Positions 50,930 to 60,006 of a DNA stretch of 64,000 nt are shown here, in pieces. The notes under the pieces are model-generated. The model saw only the letters and a list, made by a program, of their open reading frames with translations, ran no database searches and was not told the DNA's origin. Position numbers and translations under genes: made by a program. The stretch is from Jeotgalicoccus saudimassiliensis (lineage in GTDB: Bacteria; Bacillota; Bacilli; Staphylococcales; Salinicoccaceae): contig NZ_CCSE01000001.1 in the NCBI RefSeq assembly GCF_000756715.1, forward strand, positions 496,001-560,000, written 5' to 3'. How positions within the stretch are numbered: position 1 is the first letter of the stretch; the number at the start of each line of letters is the position of its first letter.

Positions 50930-52204
50930 ATGTCAGGTGTAGACAAAAGAGTCATAAACAATGTGCCAATCGTAAAAATATATACAGAGAAATTCAAAAC
51001 AGTTGTCGTGAGCGTGTACTTCAGAGCACCGCTCACGGGTTCTGATGTCACGACACGCAGTCTGTTAAGCCGCATGATGGTGAAGCAGACGGATAAACTG
51101 ACATCAAATGCGGTGCTGCTTGAGTATCTGGCAGAACATTACGGTGCGCATTTAACATCGAATGTCGTCAAAAAAGGCAGCGACCATATTGTGAAGTTCT
51201 CCATAGAATTTGTGAATGATAAATTCATTATGGAAGATATCGATATGCTTGGAGATATTACAGCGCTGTTAAAGGACGTACTGTACACACCGTTTAATTA
51301 CGATGAGTCTGATGAAGCATTTTTCCAGCGTGAAAAACGACTGATGAAAAACCGTCTGAAGAGCATGAAAGACAATCACGCACAGCGTGCTTTCGAAATG
51401 CTGCTCGGTACGATGTTTGAAGATGAAGACTATAAATATTTATCATTTGGTGATCTGGATGCACTTGAAGCGCTGACACTCACTGACGTTAAAGATGCCC
51501 ACAGCCGTATGATGCAGGACGATGATATGTCAGTTCTCGTTGCGGGTAAAGTGGAGGATAACGTATTTGACTACCTGTCGCAGCTCCATGAGCACGTTGA
51601 AGCGAAAATGTATCCATATAAAGGATATCCGATTCGTGAAACTGGTGACGTGAAGTACGAAACAGCCTACGAACGTATCGAGCAGGCAAAAGTAAATCTC
51701 GGGTTCCGTGTTCAGTATTCAACGCCGGGTGATATTATGGCGCTGAACGTCTTTAATCAGCTGTTTGGCGGCAGTGCGGCGTCACTGTTATTTACGAATA
51801 TCCGCGAGAAAATGAGTCTGGCATATTCGATTCATTCTCAGGTCGACGTGAAAAACGGCTATATGTTTGTACTTGCCGGGGTCGACAACGAAAACGTACA
51901 GGTATTTGAAGATGCAGTGAAACGCGAACTGCAGCGTGTAATTGACGGCGACTTTGAAAAATCATTCGTCGAAGAAATTAAACGCAATATGCAGTCGAGC
52001 CGCAAAGAGTCGATGGACAAACCGCGCGGTCTCATTTCATTAAACTACAATACGCTGTTAAGAGAACAGTCGGTTAAAACTCCGGTCAGAAGCTGGACGG
52101 AGCAGCTTAATGCAATTACGAAAGACGACGTCATACAAATTGCAGAGAAAATTAAGCTCGATACAGTATTTACGCTGAAAGGCGGTATAGATAATGACAA
52201 ATAA
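50930..52204 (+). CDS. ymfF: M16-family peptidase-like protein YmfF (probably inactive)
   Basis: Member of the M16 zinc peptidase (pitrilysin) family, 424 residues. The zinc motif HxxEH is not present at its expected place: the region reads LLEYLAEHYGAHLTS, so metal catalysis is unlikely. It is followed, overlapping by 11 bp, by the intact paralogue ymfH; the two probably form a heterodimer like other active/inactive M16 pairs. In Bacillus the same pair adjoins ymfI and pgsA. The substrate is not known. Confidence 0.88.
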   Translation: MSGVDKRVINNVPIVKIYTEKFKTVVVSVYFRAPLTGSDVTTRSLLSRMMVKQTDKLTSNAVLLEYLAEHYGAHLTSNVVKKGSDHIVKFSIEFVNDKFIMEDIDMLGDITALLKDVLYTPFNYDESDEAFFQREKRLMKNRLKSMKDNHAQRAFEMLLGTMFEDEDYKYLSFGDLDALEALTLTDVKDAHSRMMQDDDMSVLVAGKVEDNVFDYLSQLHEHVEAKMYPYKGYPIRETGDVKYETAYERIEQAKVNLGFRVQYSTPGDIMALNVFNQLFGGSAASLLFTNIREKMSLAYSIHSQVDVKNGYMFVLAGVDNENVQVFEDAVKRELQRVIDGDFEKSFVEEIKRNMQSSRKESMDKPRGLISLNYNTLLREQSVKTPVRSWTEQLNAITKDDVIQIAEKIKLDTVFTLKGGIDNDK

Positions 52205-53489
52205 ATTTACGACAATCCGCTATGATCACCTGGACGAAATTGTTCATAAGCAGGTGATGGATAACGGACTTGAGGTCTTTATCATCGATAAAAAAGGATA
52301 CAATAAAAAGTTTGCAACGTACACGACGAAGTACGGTTCTGTGGACAATCATTTTAAGGCAAACGGTGAAGTTCACAACGTGCCGGACGGAATCGCACAC
52401 TTTTTAGAGCATAAAATGTTCGATAAAGAATCGGGCGATGTGTTCAATAAGTTTTCTGAAATGGGTGCAAGTGCGAACGCATTTACATCGATCGACCGGA
52501 CGAGCTATCTGTTCAGTACAACGGAAAACTTTTTTGAAAACCTGCAGCTGTTAATGGATATGGTGGAAATTCCATATTTCACACCTGAAAAAGTGGAGAA
52601 GGAAATCGGCATTATTAACGAAGAGATTAAAATGTACCAGGATAATCCGGGATACCGTCTGTACCATGAAACGCTGAGCGCAATGTATGAAAATTCACCG
52701 GTGGCAATTGATATTGCGGGAACGCTTGAATCGATTTCGGAAATTACGGCAGAGCATCTGTACTTATGCCACAAGACGTTTTATGCGCCGGACAATATGG
52801 TTATGATTCTTGCGGGAGATTTTAATATAGAAGACACTTTCAACTATATAGAAAATCACCAGAATTCACGTCCGTCAGCTGAATCGTCTGAAATCGAACG
52901 TTTTATTCCGGAAGAACCGTACGGTGTGAAAACACAAAAGACGGTTATGGAACTGGCGGTATCGACGCCGAAAGTAATGCTCGGCTTTAAAGCACTGCCT
53001 GACGACAGCGATAACGAAACGCGTGAGCGCCGCGATGCGGCAATGCTGTTTGCGCTGGATATGGTGTTCGGCGAACAGTCTCCGTATTATGAAACACTCG
53101 TTGAACGCGGAATTATCGATGATTCATTTAACTTTGCCTATCAGGAAGAGGAAATGGTCAGACACACATTGATGGCAGTTGAAACGGATGATTACGAAAC
53201 ATTTACATCCGAAATTGTCCGCATTATTGAAGAAGTAAAATCGACTGATTTCTTTACGGAGAAACGTCTGAAAAGCCAGAAACGCGAATTAATGGGAGAC
53301 TATTTAACAAGTCTGAATTCACCGGAATATATCGCGAACCAGTATACTAAATATTATTTTGACGGCTACGATCTCTACAACGTGCCGCAGGTTGTCGACA
53401 GCATTACACTCGATGACGTTAAAAATTATTTCAACAGTTCCATCGATACAAAAAACATGGTCGAAGTGATCGTGAAATCTTATGAGTAA
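52194..53489 (+). CDS. ymfH: M16-family zinc peptidase YmfH
   Basis: Active-type partner of YmfF. The 431-residue protein has the inverted zinc motif HFLEH at 69-73 (GIAHFLEHKMFDKESGDVF), the distal glutamate in GIINEEIKMYQDNPGYRLY, and NAFTSIDRTSYLF, typical of M16. No signal peptide or membrane helix, so it should be cytoplasmic. It overlaps ymfF by 11 bp and ymfI by 8 bp, so the three are translationally linked. Confidence 0.92.
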   Translation: MTNKFTTIRYDHLDEIVHKQVMDNGLEVFIIDKKGYNKKFATYTTKYGSVDNHFKANGEVHNVPDGIAHFLEHKMFDKESGDVFNKFSEMGASANAFTSIDRTSYLFSTTENFFENLQLLMDMVEIPYFTPEKVEKEIGIINEEIKMYQDNPGYRLYHETLSAMYENSPVAIDIAGTLESISEITAEHLYLCHKTFYAPDNMVMILAGDFNIEDTFNYIENHQNSRPSAESSEIERFIPEEPYGVKTQKTVMELAVSTPKVMLGFKALPDDSDNETRERRDAAMLFALDMVFGEQSPYYETLVERGIIDDSFNFAYQEEEMVRHTLMAVETDDYETFTSEIVRIIEEVKSTDFFTEKRLKSQKRELMGDYLTSLNSPEYIANQYTKYYFDGYDLYNVPQVVDSITLDDVKNYFNSSIDTKNMVEVIVKSYE

Positions 53490-54168
53490 CGTCGTTTTAG
53501 TCGGTGCAACAGGTGATATCGGCAAGAGCATTCACGAGTGCTTAAAAGATGAAAACCTCATCACATTTTCAAACCGCAATACACCTGAACTCGCCAGTAC
53601 ACATCATTATCTCGATCTGTCCCGTCCGTTTACAGAAAGTGAACTGGAAGCTGCATTTGCCGGTGTGGATTCAGTCGATACGCTGATTTTTACACCTGGT
53701 GAGGCACTGTTTGAACTGATTCAGGATACGACGCTCGAACAGGTCGACGGGCAGTACAACGTCAGTGTGAGAGCGCTGATTACCTTTATTAAAGTGATGC
53801 TGCCGAGATTACGCATGAGTGAACGGGCGAGCATTATCGTCATTTCAAGTGTCTGGGGGACGTACGGTGCGAGCATGGAAAGCATCTACAGTACGTTCAA
53901 AGGGGCCCAGGAAACACTCGTAAAATCACTTGCCAAGGAACTGGCACCGTCAAATATTACAGTTAATGCTGTAGCACCCGGTGTCGTCCGTGGTAAAATG
54001 ACATTAAAGCTGACTGAAGAAGACATTGAAATGATGCTTGAAGATCTTCCGCAGGGCCGGTTAATCGAGCCGTCGGAAGTTGCATCTGCAGTGGAGTACT
54101 TAATATCTGATAATGCGAGGAGCATTACGGGAGAAGTATTAAAAATTAACGGGGGATGGTATACGTGA
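53482..54168 (+). CDS. ymfI: Short-chain dehydrogenase/reductase YmfI
   Basis: SDR oxidoreductase of 228 residues. Nucleotide-binding VVLVGATGDIGKSI at the N terminus, serine in IIVISSVWGTYG (about 122), and the catalytic pair Y136 and K140 in YSTFKGAQETL. LAPSNITVNAVAPGVV is another SDR landmark. Most like 3-oxoacyl-ACP reductases, but the substrate cannot be named. Overlaps ymfH by 8 bp and the next gene by 4 bp. Confidence 0.9.
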   Translation: MSNVVLVGATGDIGKSIHECLKDENLITFSNRNTPELASTHHYLDLSRPFTESELEAAFAGVDSVDTLIFTPGEALFELIQDTTLEQVDGQYNVSVRALITFIKVMLPRLRMSERASIIVISSVWGTYGASMESIYSTFKGAQETLVKSLAKELAPSNITVNAVAPGVVRGKMTLKLTEEDIEMMLEDLPQGRLIEPSEVASAVEYLISDNARSITGEVLKINGGWYT

Positions 54169-54986
54169 ATACTGAAAAACCTAATTTTTATCCGGAGCGC
54201 AATGAAGAAGTTTATCTCGAGTATAAAAATCTGGACGACCGTCCGGGACTGCTCGGTGATATTTTAAGTCTGATGGGGAATATCGGTCTCAGCATTAAAA
54301 CGATTAACGGTGTGGAAGTATCACAGCGTGCATTGCTGGTGCGGACTGATAATCTGTGGAAGCTCGAACGTTTTAAATGGATATGCGAGCATGTCGATGA
54401 AATTGAAGTCGGCAAAATGCGGACGCCGACAATTACGGACAGGCTGACGCTCCGTCATGGACGCTTCATTAAACGGGCGGAAGAAAATAAGAATATTTTC
54501 AGATTTACACGTGCCGAAATCAGTGTTGTTGTAGACTTTCTCGCAATACTGTTCGATATCGATGATACGTTCCTGATCGGTGTGCGCGGTATGCCGCGTG
54601 TCGGTAAAACAGAGTCTGTCGTTGCAGGCAGTGTTTCTGCCGGCGACAAATGGCTGTTTTTATCATCGACAATGCTGAAACAGACAGAGCGCACGAGCCT
54701 TCACAAGCAGGAATTTGATAAGGGCAACGTTTACATTATCGACGGTGCGGTGACATCGAAATCGACAAGCACCGACCATAAACGTCTCGTTAACCAGGTG
54801 ATTAATTACGACGGCACGACAGTTGTCGAACACCCGGATTTATTAATCGACGATCCTTTCTTTAAATTGACGCAGGACGATTTTGATTACATTATCGAAA
54901 TCCGCGAGCATGAAGATCAGGAAATTACTTATGAAAAACATAAGAAACGTCACTGGTTCGAAAGTGACAATATGGACTTTTTCTAA
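54165..54986 (+). CDS. ymfK: YmfK-family protein with ACT-like and P-loop-like parts
   Basis: Conserved Firmicutes protein (DUF3388 family) of unknown role, here 273 residues. Residues about 18-60 (LDDRPGLLGDILSLMGNIG) look like an ACT small-molecule-sensing domain. A later segment has GMPRVGKTE (142-150), which fits a P-loop pattern, followed by VSAGDKWLFLSSTMLKQT. Its position between ymfI and ymfM is conserved. GTG 54165 is preferred; an ATG three codons earlier touches the GGGGG ribosome site. Nucleotide binding is inference. Confidence 0.82.
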   Translation: MNTEKPNFYPERNEEVYLEYKNLDDRPGLLGDILSLMGNIGLSIKTINGVEVSQRALLVRTDNLWKLERFKWICEHVDEIEVGKMRTPTITDRLTLRHGRFIKRAEENKNIFRFTRAEISVVVDFLAILFDIDDTFLIGVRGMPRVGKTESVVAGSVSAGDKWLFLSSTMLKQTERTSLHKQEFDKGNVYIIDGAVTSKSTSTDHKRLVNQVINYDGTTVVEHPDLLIDDPFFKLTQDDFDYIIEIREHEDQEITYEKHKKRHWFESDNMDFF

Positions 54987-55002
54987 TTGGAGATAACAAA
55001 CT

Positions 55003-55878
55003 ATGAAACTTGGGACATATTTACAAAATAAACGAGAAAAATCAGGTGTCACATTAAAAGAAATGGAACACGGTTCCGGTATTAAACGGAGCGTGATTCA
55101 GATTATTGAAGCGGGTGACCTGACGCTGCTGCCTGAACCGAGACATACGCGCTTTCTGATTAGAAAGTATGCGGACTTTCTGAACCTGGATGCCGAACAG
55201 TTACTTGAGCGCTTTGAAGATGAAATTCCGGATACTTCAGGAGGAAACCAGAAACGCAATCAGAAATCCAATCAGGATTTCCAGTATTTGAAAAAAGTAC
55301 TGCTCGGTTTTATAACAATGATTGTCGTACTGTTTGCCGTCTGGCTTGTTCTGCTGCAAATTGGTTCCCAGGGTGATATTTTCGAAACGAAAAGAGTCTA
55401 CGAAACCGATGAACGAGTTACAAAAAGCGTGGCGGACAACGAATCGGATGATGAAGCATCTAATGAGGATGAGGCAGCGGAAGAAGAACAGTCTGCTGAA
55501 GGTGAATCCGAAGAAAAAGCGGAAACCGAAGAAGAGGCTGCAGAAGAAGCACCAAAACAGCCGTCAGCTGAAGTGAATTTCGTTAACCGTGAAGGCAATA
55601 CACTGAATTACAACATTACTGCACCAGAAGACCTGACGATTGAACTGTCTGGTGATGAAACTTCATGGGTCAGTATGACCGATGATCTTGACAACAGCTA
55701 TCTTTACGAAGAGTCGGACGGCGGCAGTTTTGACATCGATCCGGACGCGAAGATAGTCAATCTCGCGCTCGGCAATTCCACAACATTTGATATTTCGGTA
55801 AACGGTACGGCAATCGACAACTCGCAGCGCGGGGATACCGTAACAGTTTATTATCAATTTAACATCACAAGGGAGTGA
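55003..55878 (+). CDS. ymfM: RodZ-like membrane protein YmfM
   Basis: Membrane-anchored helix-turn-helix protein of the RodZ/YmfM type, involved in cell shape through contact with MreB in rods; in cocci its job is less clear. The 291-residue protein has an N-terminal Xre-like HTH (LGTYLQNKREKSGVTLKEM, then YADFLNLDAEQLLERF), one membrane helix at about 99-121 (LLGFITMIVVLFAVWLVLL), a very acidic linker (about 140-185) and a C-terminal beta domain outside the cell. pgsA starts 6 bp later. Confidence 0.9.
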   Translation: MKLGTYLQNKREKSGVTLKEMEHGSGIKRSVIQIIEAGDLTLLPEPRHTRFLIRKYADFLNLDAEQLLERFEDEIPDTSGGNQKRNQKSNQDFQYLKKVLLGFITMIVVLFAVWLVLLQIGSQGDIFETKRVYETDERVTKSVADNESDDEASNEDEAAEEEQSAEGESEEKAETEEEAAEEAPKQPSAEVNFVNREGNTLNYNITAPEDLTIELSGDETSWVSMTDDLDNSYLYEESDGGSFDIDPDAKIVNLALGNSTTFDISVNGTAIDNSQRGDTVTVYYQFNITRE

Positions 55879-55884
55879 CAATAA

Positions 55885-56469
55885 ATGAACATACCTAACT
55901 GGCTGACAGTCTTCAGAGTAGTTTTAATACCGGTTTTTCTGGTTTTTGCACTCCTTGATTTCGGATTCGGCACCATGTCATTTTTAGGCGGTGAAGTCAT
56001 CCGCGTTGAGCAGTTTATCGCTGCAGTAATTTTCGTTATCGCAGCACTGACTGATTTTCTGGACGGCTACCTTGCCCGTAAGTGGAACATGATTACGAAC
56101 ATGGGTAAATTCCTCGATCCTTTAGCTGATAAACTGCTCGTTGCAGCAGGGCTGATCGTGCTGGTCGAATGGCACACAATTTCAAGCTGGATTGCGGTTG
56201 TTATTATCGCAAGAGAGTTCGCAGTGACAGGTCTGCGTCTGTTACAAATAGAGCAGGGGTTCGTCTCTGCAGCGGGACAGCTCGGGAAAATTAAAACAGT
56301 TTTCCAGATGCTTGCACTTGTATTCCTATTATTCGGTGATATCTTTACGGCATATCTGCCAATTTCACCGGGGCAGTGGTTTATGTATATCGCAGTGTTC
56401 TTTACGATACTGTCGGCAATAGAATACTTCTATAAAGGCCGCGACGTGTTTAAAGCGGATAAGAAATAA
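55885..56469 (+). CDS. pgsA: CDP-diacylglycerol-glycerol-3-phosphate 3-phosphatidyltransferase
   Basis: Makes phosphatidylglycerophosphate, the precursor of phosphatidylglycerol, from the CDP-diacylglycerol supplied by CdsA. The 194-residue membrane protein has the full CDP-alcohol motif: D57, D60-G61, A64-R65, G74, D78 and D82. Several hydrophobic helices surround it. It ends at a terminator. In most relatives cinA follows; here recA is next, 169 bp on. Confidence 0.95.
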   Translation: MNIPNWLTVFRVVLIPVFLVFALLDFGFGTMSFLGGEVIRVEQFIAAVIFVIAALTDFLDGYLARKWNMITNMGKFLDPLADKLLVAAGLIVLVEWHTISSWIAVVIIAREFAVTGLRLLQIEQGFVSAAGQLGKIKTVFQMLALVFLLFGDIFTAYLPISPGQWFMYIAVFFTILSAIEYFYKGRDVFKADKK

Positions 56470-56498
56470 AAAACTGCGGTGACTTCACTGCAGTTTTT
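56469..56498 (+). terminator. Intrinsic terminator of pgsA
   Basis: Outer stem AAAAACTGC (56469-56477) with GCAGTTTTT (56490-56498) and inner GTGA/TCAC, ending in a T run. Confidence 0.88.
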
Positions 56499-56568
56499 AT
56501 TGTTTTGGCGGTTAACTTTACGGTTATAGCAATACTGTCCGCAATTATTAAATTTATGTTTTTAAAAG

Positions 56569-56608
56569 CGAACATATATTCGCTTTTTTATTTTGTGCAT
56601 GATATAAT
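56569..56608 (+). promoter_or_regulatory. recA promoter with LexA (SOS) box
   Basis: CGAACATATATTCG (56569-56582) matches the Gram-positive LexA site CGAAC-N4-GTTCG with one change in the right half. It overlaps the likely -35 region, with -10 TATAAT at 56603-56608. This position fits repression of recA by LexA until DNA damage. Confidence 0.75.
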
Positions 56609-56638
56609 AATTTATGAGATTACGACTGGAGGTACATT

Positions 56639-57700
56639 ATGGACGAGAGACATAAAGCGATAGATACAGTTATTAAAAACATGGAAAAGTCATTTGGTAA
56701 AGGTGCCGTTATGAAGCTTGGGGACGATGCGGGACGCAAAGTTAAAACCACTTCATCGGGATCAGTTACATTAGATAGAGCATTAGGGGTAGGCGGTTAT
56801 CCGCAGGGCCGTATTATAGAAATCTATGGACCGGAATCATCAGGTAAAACGACAGTATCACTGCATGCCATTGCAGAAGTGCAAAAAAACGGCGGAATCT
56901 GTGCGTTCATCGATGCGGAGCACGCACTCGATCCCGAATACGCTAAAAAACTAGGTGTCGACATCGACAACCTTTATATTTCACAGCCGGATACAGGTGA
57001 GCAGGGACTTGAAATTACAGAAGCATTCGTACGAAGCGGCGCGGTTGATATGGTCGTTGTCGATTCGGTTGCAGCACTGACACCAAGAGCTGAAATCGAA
57101 GGTGAAATGGGAGACTCTCACATGGGTCTGCAGGCGCGTTTAATGTCACAGGCATTAAGAAAGCTGTCAGGTGCCATTTCGAAAAGTAATACGACAGCAA
57201 TTTTCATTAACCAGGTCCGCGAGAAAATCGGTGTAATGTTCGGTAACCCGGAAACGACAACCGGCGGACGTGCGCTTAAATTCTACAGTTCGGTACGTCT
57301 TGAAGTCCGCCGTGCGGAAAGCTTAAAAATCGGTCAGGATATCGTAGGTAACCGTACGAAGATTAAAGTAGTTAAAAACAAAGTGGCACCGCCGTTTAAA
57401 GTTGCAGAAGTGGACATTATGTACGGGGAAGGTATTTCACACACAGGTGAAGTAATCGATTTAAGTGTTGAAGAAGACATCGTTGAGAAAAGCGGTGCGT
57501 GGTATTCCTACAATGGCGAACGTCTCGGCCAGGGTAAAGAAAATGCCAAGAAGACACTGAAAGAAAATCCGGAACTGTTTGCGGAAATCGAACGCAAATT
57601 ACGTTCGTCACTCGGATTCGGCGAAGATATTCCTGAAGAAGAACAGGACGATGAAAACGACGAAGCGACGGGTTTATTTGATGAGGACGAATTAAAATAA
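56639..57700 (+). CDS. recA: Recombinase RecA
   Basis: Strand-exchange ATPase and SOS co-protease. The 353-residue protein has Walker [10 protein letters not shown] at about 64-72, [20 protein letters not shown], the L2 region [20 protein letters not shown], and an acidic C-terminal tail rich in Glu and Asp. ATG 56639 follows CTGGAGG. Preceded by a LexA-type box. It also works with DprA, encoded at 15.4 kb, during transformation. Confidence 0.98.
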   Translation: MDERHKAIDTVIKNMEKSFGKGAVMKLGDDAGRKVKTTSSGSVTLDRALGVGGYPQGRIIEIYGPESSGKTTVSLHAIAEVQKNGGICAFIDAEHALDPEYAKKLGVDIDNLYISQPDTGEQGLEITEAFVRSGAVDMVVVDSVAALTPRAEIEGEMGDSHMGLQARLMSQALRKLSGAISKSNTTAIFINQVREKIGVMFGNPETTTGGRALKFYSSVRLEVRRAESLKIGQDIVGNRTKIKVVKNKVAPPFKVAEVDIMYGEGISHTGEVIDLSVEEDIVEKSGAWYSYNGERLGQGKENAKKTLKENPELFAEIERKLRSSLGFGEDIPEEEQDDENDEATGLFDEDELK

Positions 57701-57730
57701 TAATAAAAGCCTGATTTAGTCGGGCAGCTG

Positions 57731-57772
57731 AATCAAGCACCGGTATTATAAATACTCGTGCTTGATTTTCTT
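57731..57772 (+). terminator. Intrinsic terminator of recA
   Basis: Stem AATCAAGCAC (57731-57740) with GTGCTTGATT (57758-57767) and an inner GTATT/AATAC pairing, then a short T-rich run. Confidence 0.82.
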
Positions 57773-57866
57773 TATGTTTATATTTAGAATTGAATTATAT
57801 AATATTTAATTAATACTCATATTATATTTAACACACTTTAGAACCTTAGTTAGGGAGGTGTTTATT

Positions 57867-59426
57867 GTGGACTTAATAGACATTCTCTTAATCTTACTTG
57901 GTATTATTCTGGGTGTTGTTATCGGATATTTTATTGTCAATAACATATTGACTAACAAGCAGCGTCAGGCAAGGACTTCAGCTGAACATATTATAAATGA
58001 AGCGAAAAAGGAATCCGAAAACCTGAAGAAAGAAAAACTGCTCGAAGCGAAAGAAGAAAACCAAAATCTGAAAGAAGCATTCGATAAGGAAATGAATGCG
58101 GAACGCAACGACTTGAAAGCGTTTGAAAACAGATTATTGCAGCGTGAGACATCACTGGATCGTAAAAGTGAAACACTCGATAAGAAAGATGACATGCTGG
58201 AAAACAAAGAAGCTAAAATTGAAGAAAAACAGCAAATGGTAGATGCCAAGGATAACGAGATTAATGAAAAGATAAGTCAACAAGAAACAGAATTATCCCG
58301 CATCTCCGGATTGACGCGCGATGAAGCACGTCAGGAAATGTTCTCTCAGGTAGAACACGAACTGTCACACGATATGGCTGTAATGGTAAAAGAAAAGAAA
58401 GAAAAAGCGGCTCGGGAAGTAGACAAAGAAGCGCGTGAACTGCTCGCATTAACAGCGCAGCGATACGCAGCCGAATATACCAGTGAGTCTACAGTATCAG
58501 TAGTCTCACTGCCGAACGATGAAATGAAAGGCCGTATTATCGGCCGTGAAGGACGAAACATCCGAACGCTCGAAACACTGACAGGTGTCGACCTGATAAT
58601 CGATGACACACCTGAAGCAGTAATTCTGTCAGGATTTGATCCAATCAGAAGACAAATTGCGAAGAGTGCACTGGAAGCATTAGTGCAGGACGGCCGAATT
58701 CACCCCGGACGCATTGAAGAAATGGTGGACAAGGCAAGACGCAATATGGAAACTGAAATCCGTGACGCAGGTGAAGCTGCAGCGTTTGAACTCGATATTC
58801 ACAATCTTCATCCTGAGCTTGCAAAACACTTAGGTAAGATGAAATACCGCTTAAGTTACGGACAAAATGTGCTTAAGCACTCGATTGAAGTCGGTTACCT
58901 CGCAGGAATTCTTGCGAGTGAACTCGGCGAAAATGTCGCTTTAGCCCGCCGTGCAGGACTGCTGCATGACATCGGTAAAGCAATCGACCACGAAATTGAA
59001 GGCTCCCACGTAGAAATCGGAGTCGAACTCGCAACCCGTTATAAAGAACAGGATACGGTAATTAATGCGATTCAGTCACACCACGGTGATGTTGAGCCGA
59101 CAAGTGTCATTTCAATTCTCGTAGCAGCAGCAGATGCACTCTCAGCAGCCCGTCCGGGCGCCCGTCGTGAAACGCTTGAAAACTACGTTAAACGACTTGA
59201 GAGACTCGAGCATATTGCAGAAAGCTACGATGGCGTAGAAAAAACATTTGCAATTCAGGCCGGACGCGAAATCCGAGTAATGGTAAGCCCTGAAGATATC
59301 GACGACTTAAAAGCACACCGTCTTGCAAGAGACATTAAGAAACGTGTAGAAGATGAACTGCAATATCCAGGACACATAAAAGTGACAGTTGTCCGCGAGA
59401 TGAGGGCCATAGAATACGCAAAATAG
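57867..59426 (+). CDS. rny: Ribonuclease Y
   Basis: Membrane-anchored endoribonuclease that starts mRNA decay. The 519-residue protein has one N-terminal membrane helix ([20 protein letters not shown]), a long coiled coil (about 30-195), a KH domain ([17 protein letters not shown]) and an HD domain with H367-D368 ([12 protein letters not shown]). GTG 57867 is preferred because GGGAGGTG just upstream would otherwise overlap the earlier GTG at 57858, and the length then matches Bacillus RNase Y. The third NERD gene and its arrays separate it from its usual neighbour ymdB. Confidence 0.95.
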   Translation: MDLIDILLILLGIILGVVIGYFIVNNILTNKQRQARTSAEHIINEAKKESENLKKEKLLEAKEENQNLKEAFDKEMNAERNDLKAFENRLLQRETSLDRKSETLDKKDDMLENKEAKIEEKQQMVDAKDNEINEKISQQETELSRISGLTRDEARQEMFSQVEHELSHDMAVMVKEKKEKAAREVDKEARELLALTAQRYAAEYTSESTVSVVSLPNDEMKGRIIGREGRNIRTLETLTGVDLIIDDTPEAVILSGFDPIRRQIAKSALEALVQDGRIHPGRIEEMVDKARRNMETEIRDAGEAAAFELDIHNLHPELAKHLGKMKYRLSYGQNVLKHSIEVGYLAGILASELGENVALARRAGLLHDIGKAIDHEIEGSHVEIGVELATRYKEQDTVINAIQSHHGDVEPTSVISILVAAADALSAARPGARRETLENYVKRLERLEHIAESYDGVEKTFAIQAGREIRVMVSPEDIDDLKAHRLARDIKKRVEDELQYPGHIKVTVVREMRAIEYAK

Positions 59427-59460
59427 AAAGATCAGAGACGGAAGTCTCTGATCTTTTTTT
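59427..59460 (+). terminator. Intrinsic terminator of rny
   Basis: A 13-bp perfect stem (59427-59439 with 59444-59456), GGAA loop and T run, starting right after the stop codon. Confidence 0.94.
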
Positions 59461-59479
59461 ATTTGGTGTGGGTGTAGGG

Positions 59480-59725
59480 AAAACAGGGTTGTTGGCCCAA
59501 CGAGCGGCCGACGACGGTCCAAAACAAGGCTGTTGGCCCAACGAGCGACCGACGACGGACCAAAACGAGCGGATTGACCCTACGAGCAGCCGACGACGGT
59601 CCAAAACGAGCGGATTGGCCCAACGAGCGACCGACGACGGTCCAAAATGAGCCGATTGACCCAACGAGCGACCGACGACGGTCCAAAACAGGGCTGTTGA
59701 CCCAACGAGCAGTCGACGACGGACC
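59480..59725 (+). repeat. 41-bp tandem array 3a (6 units) upstream of NERD copy 3
   Basis: Six units of exactly 41 bp, starting at 59480, 59521, 59562, 59603, 59644 and 59685. The unit begins AAAAC, has a variable block (AGGGCTGTTG or GAGCGGATTG), then CCCAACGAGCGACCGACGAC and GGTCC or GGACC. The two variable blocks alternate in a mosaic order (types A A B B B A). The sequence is GC-rich and free of stop codons in all minus-strand frames. The TGTTGGCCC core recalls staphylococcal STAR repeats. Confidence 0.95.
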
Positions 59726-59889
59726 AACCTAGAAAGACAAAACATGCTGCCTAAACTATACAATAACCAGACAAAACGGATGAATTAAAAATATACCTAA
59801 TCTTTAATTATATAACCTGACAACCGATCCGGTATATAGTCTTGATGAATTTCTCACATACATAAAAAGGAAAAAATCAATAAACCTGT

Positions 59890-59998
59890 GTAAAAAGTAA
59901 ACCAGTTTTGCTATTTTTGTTTAAAAGTAACTTTTTTAAAAGGAATACGCCATTTCCTCCTATATATAGGGTAAGAAGTATTTTTTATAAATGGGAGG
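59890..59998 (+). promoter_or_regulatory. Conserved leader of NERD copy 3
   Basis: Near-copy of the leader before NERD copy 2: GTTTTGCTATTTTTG at 59905, AAAAGTAACTTTTTTAAAAG, and the palindrome CCTATATATAGG at 59959-59970, ending 36 bp before the chosen start. The 164 bp between array 3a and this leader are AT-rich and hold no gene. Confidence 0.65.
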
Positions 59999-60006
59999 CG
60001 ATGAAT

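Noticed and set aside
59480-59725. True STAR element of Staphylococcus aureus
   Set aside because: The TGTTGGCCC core is similar, but the known STAR core has a longer G/C block and irregular spacing; a fixed 41-bp unit next to a NERD gene is different. A distant relation is not excluded.
59335-59763. Long minus-strand open frames across array 3a, with repetitive translations
   Set aside because: The 41-bp unit happens to lack stops in all three minus frames, and since 41 is not a multiple of three every frame stays open. There is no ribosome site and the frames overlap the rny terminator, so they are a product of the repeat.
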